Source of the DNA: Hypsibius dujardini
Lineage: Eukaryota > Tardigrada > Eutardigrada > Parachela > Hypsibiidae
DNA length: 20,817 nt
Assembly: GCA_001579985.1 (NCBI GenBank)
Contig: LRSR01003131.1
Location: 1 to 20,817 of the forward strand
Reading direction: 5' to 3'
Part shown: in pieces, positions 1-7,857 of the stretch
How the letters are laid out: each line of letters begins with the position of its first letter
Position numbering within the stretch: the first letter of the stretch is position 1
Notes under the pieces: model-generated
The model's database searches: none
What the model was told of the DNA's origin: nothing
What the model saw: the letters and a program-made list of their open reading frames with translations, nothing else
Translations under genes and position numbers: made by a program

Positions 1-93
1 CCCTGTCCCGCCCCTTTTGCCCATACTCCGGACCCTCCAATATACTCAACCACCTGACCACCCCCTGTTCCGCCCTTTTGCCCATAAAACCGG
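1..93. repeat. Degenerate ~62-bp tandem repeat at window edge
   Basis: A C-rich block beginning CCCTGTCCCGCC and ending TTTTGCCCATA (about 1-26) recurs with small changes at about 63-87. Only two copies are visible and the first touches the window edge, so the array may extend leftwards. No function is visible. Confidence 0.4.
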
Positions 94-1384
94 CCACTGG
101 TCAATCGGAAAACCATTTCTTACGCAAATCAATTTTTTTTTGTACAGGATTCAAAATCACCCCGTCAAACCCTCTTAACATCACCTTTGCCAAGCACTGA
201 TAAAGATTCCTGAAGACAGCGCTCGACTTCTGTAAAGAGAAGGTACTGCAACGGCAGCGTCGCCGTTGTTGATTAAATTGTCCAATTTCCAAGCACACGA
301 TTCACTTCATTCGCATCCGATTCTGTTGACGAATCTTTCGAATATCAACTAAACCTAGTGAAGGTTGTTGCGGGAAATTTTTTGTACAATAGTTAAAATG
401 CCGAATGCGTATACATTCTCAAAAACTCCCACATCACTGACGAGATATGATATAAAAACAAATCTGACCGGACACCGCAGTTGTCTTTACCCCGTGAGGA
501 GCGACCTCAATACACACGTGGCAAAACCCTTGCGCTGACCGAATGAAGCACTTTAACTCGGGGCTGTCTACAACATGCGTTAAACGAGTGTAATTGCTTA
601 ACTCGGTTAGCGCAAGGTTTTTGCCGCGTGTATAATATCGATATCGGAACGATACATTGTTGACACTTCGCCCCTTCCGGAGGTGTGAGACTTGTGTTAC
701 GGAACCACCAGGATTGTTTTTTGCTCTCCTTATCTTGAAACGATGACTCACCGGCGTCATCCTTTATGGCATTCCTGACGACGAAGCAGACCTGCCTGTC
801 TCTAATCAGTCCGCTCAGTTTAGAGCAGCTTCACCGTGACACCTCCACCGAGACAACTTTCCGAAAGCTCATCACATTATCCAATGCCGGTCCCGAACAA
901 TGAGAACAAAAACAGCCCCCGCGTTGTGTGTGTGCATGTGCGTCCGCCACGGAGGATCTTTCACTAATGAATCACGCACGAAGTACACACACACACCGAC
1001 TGGAGACATATCCGGGTATTAAGATCACGGAAGCCATTCGCGGCTCGTGTGTTTGCCTTACGCTATAGCTACCCTACCCACATCCACACCTGACGACTGC
1101 CAATATCAACTCTTACCTCAAGTCCGCGTTTTCTTGCGCCGCGTATCCACCGTGAGAGCATATAACATAACACTCCTGGTCCATATGCTTCCGGTCGAGA
1201 ATCATCTTTCTGCAGTTTTACGGCTGCTTCCCATAAGGACTAATCGCTCGCTGGACACCTGCTGGTCGGGTTGTCTCCATGTTTTTACTGCTGCTTTTAT
1301 TTGCTAATTAACAACCTTGACCGTCTTGCTTCACTCCGCCGATACTTTAACCGAGCATCAAAGTTGAGCTCTTTTCGTGCCACA
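94..1384. other. Non-coding upstream region
   Basis: I see no convincing gene here. The short open frames lack recognisable domains, splice structure or protein-like composition. The stretch holds a foldback repeat (514-631), and GT- and CA-rich patches around 925-995. It probably carries the promoter and 5' UTR of the gene that starts at 1385. A weak TATA-like CATATAAC lies near 1159, but I would not rely on it. Confidence 0.5.
514..631. repeat. 118-bp imperfect inverted repeat (foldback)
   Basis: The arm at about 514-554 (ACACGTGGCAAAACCCTTGC...) pairs with the arm at about 591-631 (reverse complement ACACGCGGCAAAAACCTTGC...). About 35 of 41 positions match, around a spacer of about 36 bases. 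This is typical of a small MITE or hairpin-forming repeat. No clear target-site duplication is visible. Confidence 0.6.
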
Positions 1385-4300
1385 ATGGATCGTTCAGTTA
1401 ATATTTTAGGATTCTTCCTGATGCTAACGGTGTCTATGAACTCTACCGTCGTCCAATGCCAGGTAAGTCCCTATGCAAACCCTTGCAGTTGTCGATCATA
1501 GCTTTGCGTCTGCCCACTTCAGTGTGAATGTCTGTCTCGGCGGTGGGCGGTGGAACAATCTGACGTTCTGCAACGATTTCTGAACTGATATAGTTGTTTT
1601 CTTAAAGTAATCGGGCTCTAAATTTATTCCAGAATGTTACGTCTACCACACAAGCATCCAACAAAGCGACATCCGATTCGCTTCTTTTCAACGTCAGCGC
1701 TCACGGTATCGGCCTGCTCGGCCGCACCCTTCATAAGGCCGCCAACCGGCAGTACTCCTCGGGCGTGCTCTACACAGGCAGCTATTCAGCTCCTGCTCCA
1801 GCTGCTTCCTTGACCGTCAATACCTACTCCCCACCATCATACGGTTTCTCTCCACCCTCGTCCGGCCAACTTGTCCAGACCTCAGACACTTACGGCAGCG
1901 GTTCTGCGGCTCTGACTGGAGCTCCCGTGGCCGTTTCCGGCGGCGGCGCGACCTCCTACGGCGGTTCCTTCAGCAGTTCGTACTCGACGCAACTCGGCGG
2001 ACCGTCTGCCTTGCTGAATACCCTGTATAGTTCGGGGTATAATTCGGCGTCAGCACCGATTCAGCAGAGCAATTCCGGCGGCAACTTCTATTCCAGCTCA
2101 TCACAATCAGGTCTGCTGTTCGTTTTTCGGATGAACATTCATCGGAACTATAGATCCTTTCTGCTTAGACTCCTTTTACAATCTTGTTTCTCAAAATTTC
2201 ACGTGCGCTTTTATGTTTGTTGTTCCAGGCAATCTGCAATCGGTGTCTTCGTCGTACGGTTCGCCGTCTGCCCCGTTGGTCGCAGCACCGTCCTACGGAA
2301 CACCGACAGCACCCTTGGTCCAAGCACCCTCCTACAGCTCACCATCTTCCTCGATCATTCAGACATCTGTGTCTTATGGTACTCCGTCGGCTCCACTCGT
2401 AGCAGCCGCACCCAGTTATGGCTCTCCATCCGCACCGCTCGTCTCCGCTCCCTCATATGGTTCGCCTTCCTCCGCCATTGTGCAAGCAGCCACCTACGGA
2501 ACTCCATCGGCGCCTTTAGTGCAAGCACCGTCCTCCTACGGTACGCCGTCTGCTCAACTGACTCAATCGCCGTCTTCCTACAGTTCAGGGACTTCGTACG
2601 GCTCTCCATCCGCGCCGTTGGTTCAAGCCCCTGCACCAGCACCGATTTGCGCGAAGGGTCAGTACACCGTGGACGTTCCCGACAACACTCCGACAGGAGT
2701 CATTGTTCTGCGCGTGGTGGCGATTGATTCGCAAAATTCACCCTTGCGATATGAGATCCTCGACTGGACAGGTTTGGTTTCCGGCAAGATCATCGTCAAC
2801 TCACAGACGGGAGATCTAATCGTGGCGGCTAGTCTGCAGCGAAATGCTGCGAGGTGGTTGGATTTCAATGTGCAAGTGACCAATGCACAAAGCCAGGTAA
2901 ATTTCAGTTTGTTTGGTTAACTGCGGCAGAATCATTTCTCGAGATCAGTCATACTAGTTAACATGTAGTTGTATTTTCCATTAATCTCTGATTTGCTTAA
3001 ACTTATATTATTCCTTCCTTACAGACATGCAGCTCAGCGGTCAGATTAAACTTCATCACAACCGCCACGCCGGCGCCTACGGTGACCTATGTAGGTGGTT
3101 CCAGCTACGGTGGATCGCCTTCCGCACCGATCGTTCAAGCACCATCTTCATACGGCACACCATCAGCTCCTTTAGTTCAAGCCCCGTCTTCATATGGAAC
3201 GCCATCGGCTCCTTTAATCCAGTCACCACCCTCATATGCACCTCCGTCGGCACCCTTGATACAATCGCCTTCTTACGGTTCACCGCCAGCAGCACCTCTC
3301 ATCCAAAGTCCATCATCTTACGGAAGTCCATCCTCGCCACTCGTCCAGGCACCGTCATCGTATCCCACCCCATCCGCACCTCTCATCCAAGCTCCATCAT
3401 ACGGAGCTCCGTCTGCGCCGTTAATCCAAGCTCCATCATACGGAGCTCCGTCTGCTCCGTTAATCCAAGCTCCATCATACGGAGCTCCGTCTGCTCCGTT
3501 AATCCAAGCTCCATCATCTTACGGTACACCATCCGCACCGTTGGTGCAAGCACCAACACCCTCCTACGGTACACCCTCAGCTCCGCTGATCCAGTCTCCC
3601 TCCTACGGCTCACCTTCCGCTTCCCTCACCTCGTCCTCCTCCTACTTCAGCCCCGGCTCCAGTTCCCTAGTCTTCGCATCGAGCGGCAGTACCTACGGCG
3701 GTGGAGGCGGAAACTCCAACTTGGTCGCGACTCCGGCACCGTCGACAACCTACAGCTACGCGTCACCCTCCTATGGAGGTAGTAACGGAAACCTGGTTGC
3801 ACAACCGACACCACCGCCGCCCGTCTACTTCCCCGGCGATAACGGCTACAGCGGTGGAACGCAAAACCTAGTCGCCACCCCAGCTCCGGCCGTCAACTAC
3901 GGACCCAGCTACGGAAACTCCAATCAGAACCTCATCGCGACTCCCGCCCCGGCGGTGAACTACGCGGTCAGTTACGGAAACGCCAATCAGAATCTCATTG
4001 CGACTCCGGCTCCGGTGCCGAATTACGGCGGTAATCAAAACCTGATTGCCACTTCCGCGCCGTCCAGTTACAGTGCCGGCAGTCCGGCTGCGCCGTTGAC
4101 CGCGACCAACGCACCTTTTGTCGCGATCCAGAACCAGCTGCAAGCGGGCACATACGGCGGAGTCGGAAGCGGCAACATCCAGACGGGCGGTGGTGGTTAC
4201 GGGATCGGGGGGAACATCGTTCAACAAGTCACGCAAGCTCCGCTCTACACTGCGACCTACCCCAGCTACGGTGGTGGGGGCGGAAGTTACGGTGGTAATG

Positions 4301-5718
4301 GCGGAGGCACTACCCAGCCGCAGCTGTCGCCGTCGGGAGTGATCAGCGGCGGTGCCGGGGTCAACTTCAACCCCTTCGGGTCGGGATCGACCGCGAACAA
4401 CAACGTCAACTTTGTGGACCTTTTCAATCCGGTGGTCACCTCGCAGCAGTTGATCGCGACGCCGCAGCCCTTCAATCCGGTGGTCAGTGCTCAGAATCTG
4501 CTTCCGACCACGGCGTCTGGTCAGGCTATAATTCGCACGCCGACTTCCGGAAGTACCGGTAAATAAAACTAATTTTTATTCATATAAACTTCGAGTGCTG
4601 GTCGACGGTCTGAATATCTTAATCGACTTTATAAATATTTGTGGAGCCTGCCTAAACAGTTTTGGTGGGAGGACTGTGAGGCCATTCAGCCTTAAAAAAA
4701 TTCAAATGATTCGTTCATTTAAATCTGTAAGACTCAGATACAGCAGCAGGAAATGGTATGCCAAAACTTTCCAATAACGAATTTTAATTGCGAATGTCAG
4801 CAAATGTCAGCCTGTGAGCTCGTGGGCAATTTGTCATGAAGGGGCTTGCAGTTTAATGTAATTTACACTTGAAGTTTATTATAACAACCTAATAACTAAC
4901 TTGTCCCAGGTTTGTGTTAAATGTGGCGGTACTATCCAGTAGAATAATTTAATTTGTGGAAGTACGAGTATGAAATCAGTAATCTTACAGATGGTTCTGT
5001 TCGATTCAGGTTCTGACTCCGTTCCGCCTACCGCAGCTACTATGAACTGGTCGTTCTTCGTGCCCCAATTCAACGGGATGACCACCGTCATCGGGACCCT
5101 CAACGGGCCCAGCTCGAACAACGTCTTCACCCTCTCCGGAAATCCTTTCTTCACTGTGGACCAGGCAGGAAGTGTCTCTTTGATCAGCGGTTACTGTCCG
5201 CCGCGAAGTCCGATGCAGGAATCGGTGGGTGTGCGAGCCGTCTCTGCCGATGGGAGCGCCGTCGTTCAGGGCAGCTTATCGGTTGTCGTCTTTGTCGCTC
5301 CGTCTTACCTGCGCATATGCAACTCACAACCGATACCGACAACGATGCCGAGCACGGTCAAGCAGCTCACTATTCCACCACCAACGACTGCTTCGACTGC
5401 CGTAAACGGAGGGCAGAACGGAGTGGCTGTGACCTTTATTGGAGACTCCTCATTTACGTGAGTTTTTTCTGTCGTTCTATATTTTACGCTCATTATTCCT
5501 AAAACTTGTTTGCATGTAGAACAACAAAGTGTGACGGTCAAAGTGCCGGTGCACCGACTCAAGTGGCTGCTACAATCCGTGCCAGATTCACCCCGAACAT
5601 TGACTTCTCAAAACTACGCATCACAGTTTCTAATTCGTAAGTTTCGCGGACTCAAGCTGTTACAAAAGACCACAAGGAAATGGATAAATAGACAGACAGC
5701 CAGCCACACAGACAGTCG

Positions 5719-5774
<56 letters not shown>

Positions 5775-7510
5775 GGGAGACAGACAGTCGTGTTACTGAG
5801 CAATTAAACATGAAGTGAAAACATGAAGATAGGCAAGCAAGGCTAGCACTAGAACATTATGTACAAGGAATGTACGGCACTTATCATGTTTTTTTCGGTG
5901 AAGACTTTTCAAGCCGGCTCTTCCTGTGGTTTGCGATGAAACCTTCATCTGTGATATTTCAATCGTCTTTGCCCAACCACTCGACTCCAGCTTCGCTGGT
6001 AATTATGCTCCATACATCCAACTGGAGGGTGGGGGTCTTTCCAAGACCGTGCAGAATCTTCAAGTTCACGTCAACTGTAACGACCTCATGGCGGATGCCG
6101 TCCCTCTGCCGCCTCGGCGAGGAGTCGTGGACCCCAGCAAGATAGTTCCGGAACTCCCGCCATGTGGAGTAGCTAATGTGTCAGTCGATGTCAGTGAAGA
6201 TATGCCTGTTGGTACCGTTGTGACTTCTCTCCCACTGAACAACGTAAGAGCGGCATCATCCATTACCAAAAAACTGCCTTATGACATTGTCACCGTTCAA
6301 TAGGGGAATCCAGGATTTCGCTACCAGATCCTTGATTCGTCGGCCGTAGGATTCTTCGACTTAATTGAGCCGTATGTTACCTGAACTTCTCTCCTGTTTG
6401 CCTGCAGATTTGCTGGCTGTGACTGAAGTTTTGCGTTTGGGTTTTAGAGCTTCGGTGGCAGTTTCGAGTCCTTTGTTCCAGCCGACGGTGGACTCCGTGT
6501 ACCTTCGTGTGGTCGGTATGCTTGGAAACGCAACGGTCTGTGCGACAGACGTCTTCATTGGCGTGAAGAATGTCAACCGAAACCGGCCGGTGTTCGATCA
6601 GTCTTCCTACAATTTTGCTATCGATTGCTTGCTGCCGATGTCAATTGTCGGAACTGTGTCGGTAGGATAAAACATTTCTTGAACTGACTCAAGTCTGTAA
6701 GTACTAGTAATTGACTTATCATCATAATGCATATTTACAGGCATCAGATATTGATGCTGGACGGAATAATATACGTCGATTCTTCGTGGCGCCAGAAGAT
6801 ACACCGTGAGTTCTTAAGACTTTTGGTTTTCCGTTAACTGAGATTACGTATTGTCGTGCCGGTATTGTGTCAACAGAACGCATTTTTCTTCTAGACTGGT
6901 ATTGGTTGATCCGGCAAGTGGCGGCATCCACCTGCGGCAAACACTTACGGATAGCACTTCCTTCACGGTAAGACAATTTTTATATGTCTGCCTATCAGAA
7001 TACATGTCTGTCTGTCTGTCGGTCGGTCTGCCTGCCTGCCTGACTGACGGTCTGTCTGTCTGCCTGTCTGCCTGCCTGCCTTTCTATCTGCCGGTCTCTT
7101 TGTCTGTCTGTCTGTCGATCTGTCTGTCCGTCCTTCTGTCAGTCTGTCTGTCTGTTCGTTTGTCTGTGACTCCGTGTCGGTCAACAAGCTGGTCCAGGTA
7201 AATCTTATGGTTTGAGCAGATTTTCGTGGAGGATCCAGGAACCAACATGAGAAGCTCTGCAGTAGTCCAAATTAGTTGCACCGGAAATAATCAGGTGTCG
7301 GGAATGCTGGGTGCCGGTTCATCGGGCCTGGGACGATCCTTCCAGACGACAACGACCAAAGCACCGGTCGTCCTGAAGTCTGACCCAAGGAAGCATCCAG
7401 TTGTGACCTCCAATAAACCATCGTCCTTCCCTTTTGCGGTTGTATTTTCCGGCTCCAGCAAAGCTTCGACCTCAACGTCACGATCAGCTCGATCGCCACC
7501 GCTGACATAA
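1385..7510 (+). CDS. Secreted SYG-repeat / cadherin-domain protein (multi-exon)
   Basis: Predicted exons: 1385-1462, 1633-2110, 2229-2896, 3025-4558, 5010-5457, 5520-5636, 5904-6243, 6304-6371, 6408-6661, 6741-6805, 6895-6967, 7220-7510. Phases match at every junction except 6371/6408. Exon 1 encodes a 26-residue signal peptide ending VVQCQ. Then come a Ser/Tyr/Gly region, about eight SYGxPSAPLxQAP repeats, and a cadherin-like domain (VDVPDNTPTGVIV, YEIL, NSQTGDLIV; residues ~324-425). A second block of about 15 repeats follows, then repeats around NQNLIATPAP. The 3' exons carry more cadherin-like units (VSVDVSEDMPVGTVV, YQILD, NVNRNRPVF, ASDIDAG). No transmembrane segment is seen, so the protein is probably extracellular. 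Cadherin folds mediate calcium-dependent adhesion, but several Ca-binding motifs are degenerate. Tyr-rich Pro/Gly repeats resemble elastomeric cuticle proteins (inference). The TAA at 4564 would end the protein at 921 residues if the 4559-5009 intron is retained. I do not recognise a named orthologue. Confidence 0.6.
2255..2640 (+). repeat. Coding tandem repeats, block 1 (SYGxPSAPLxxAP)
   Basis: About eight in-frame units of 36-42 bases encode variants of SYGTPSAPLVQAPS. They sit just before the first cadherin-like domain. Synonymous sites differ among units, so this block is older than parts of block 2. Confidence 0.85.
3094..3640 (+). repeat. Coding tandem repeats, block 2, with recent 39-bp copies
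   Basis: About 15 in-frame units encode SYGxPSAPLIQAPS variants. Around 3390-3510 three consecutive 39-base units (APSYGAPSAPLIQ) are almost identical at DNA level, showing recent expansion in multiples of 13 codons. Confidence 0.9.
4562..4567 (+). terminator. Candidate alternative poly(A) signal overlapping a stop codon
   Basis: AATAAA at 4562-4567 overlaps the in-frame TAA at 4564-4566. Both lie inside GTAAATAAA, whose GT (4559-4560) is a plausible splice donor. Splicing to the acceptor at 5009 would remove the signal; retention would allow a short transcript. Confidence 0.35.
5691..5787. repeat. (CAGA)n microsatellite in intron
   Basis: A GACA/CAGA tetranucleotide tract, uninterrupted over roughly 5726-5775, lies within the predicted intron 5637-5903 of the cadherin-domain gene. 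It opens artefactual reading frames on both strands. Confidence 0.95.
6372..6407 (+). other. 36-base putative intron with unmatched phase
   Basis: The preceding exon (GNPGFRYQILD..., 6304-6371) ends in GT-ATGT with two bases of a codon left over. After TTTGCCTGCAG (to 6407) the protein-like frame DLLAVTEVLRL needs one base left over. No GT-AG pair visible here reconciles the two frames. The cause may be a one-base assembly error, an unusual splice, or a real frameshift. Confidence 0.55.
6985..7175. repeat. (TCTG)n imperfect microsatellite in intron
   Basis: TCTG/CCTG-rich repeats with interruptions fill most of the predicted intron 6968-7219 of the cadherin-domain gene. This is the opposite orientation to the tract in the intron at 5637-5903. 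Confidence 0.95.
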
Positions 7511-7553
7511 GCGGGAACTTTCTTCACTATTATTCGTTTTGTTGTTGATTCTC

Positions 7554-7576
7554 TTCTCAAGCATAAAGCTTGAGAA
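7554..7576. other. Perfect 9-bp stem hairpin in 3' UTR
   Basis: TTCTCAAGC, then a 5-base loop (ATAAA), then GCTTGAGAA form a perfect stem. It lies after the likely stop of the cadherin-domain gene and just before its AATAAA. It is not the canonical histone hairpin. Any role is speculative. Confidence 0.5.
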
Positions 7577-7591
7577 CCCATAAAAAAAAAC

Positions 7592-7597
7592 AATAAA
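7592..7597 (+). terminator. Poly(A) signal AATAAA of the cadherin-domain gene
   Basis: AATAAA lies in an A-rich stretch 80 bases after the stop at 7508-7510, and is the first canonical signal downstream. It marks the likely 3' end before the convergent mutarotase gene. Confidence 0.55.
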
Positions 7598-7775
7598 AAA
7601 TTACTGCTACGATGTGTTAGGCAAAACCCGGGTTCGAAAAAGGTCCGATAAAAGACGATGGAAATCACGGACAAGCCAGAGCTTGCATGATCCACACACC
7701 TGTGCACAGATGCAGACGAGACAGTACGAGACTGTATCGAAAATTAACCGTAGAACTAAAGCTACTCGAATAGGC

Positions 7776-7853
7776 GTGTGGTACCTTGTTCACTACAGGA
7801 TGTGTGGTACCTTGTTCACTACAGGATGTGTGGTACCTTGTTCACTACAGGAT
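7776..7853. repeat. 26-bp tandem repeat, three perfect copies
   Basis: A 26-base unit beginning GTGTGGTACC and ending CTACAGGAT occurs three times without mismatch at 7776-7801, 7802-7827 and 7828-7853. It starts 5 bases beyond the mutarotase stop codon, so it lies in that gene's 3' UTR. Perfect identity indicates recent duplication. Confidence 0.95.
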
Positions 7854-7857
7854 GTGG

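Noticed and set aside
434-760. 108-codon minus-strand open frame
   Set aside because: It runs through the foldback repeat at 514-631 and shows no protein-family features.
4595-4777. 60-codon plus-strand frame between the two halves of the cadherin-domain gene
   Set aside because: It lies in the predicted intron 4559-5009, has no signal peptide or domain, and its ends do not match splice sites.
4970-5009. ATG at 4970 as the start of an independent second cadherin gene
   Set aside because: The leader MKSVILQMVLFDSG is a poor signal peptide, and the acceptor at 5009 fits the upstream donor in phase. It is still possible if transcripts end near 4590.
7614-7700. GGGTTCGAA stretch resembling a tRNA T-loop
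   Set aside because: I could not find matching acceptor, D and anticodon arms around it.
7291-7707. 138-codon minus-strand frame opposite the last cadherin exon
   Set aside because: It overlaps a supported plus-strand exon and its poly(A) region, and has no family similarity that I recognise.
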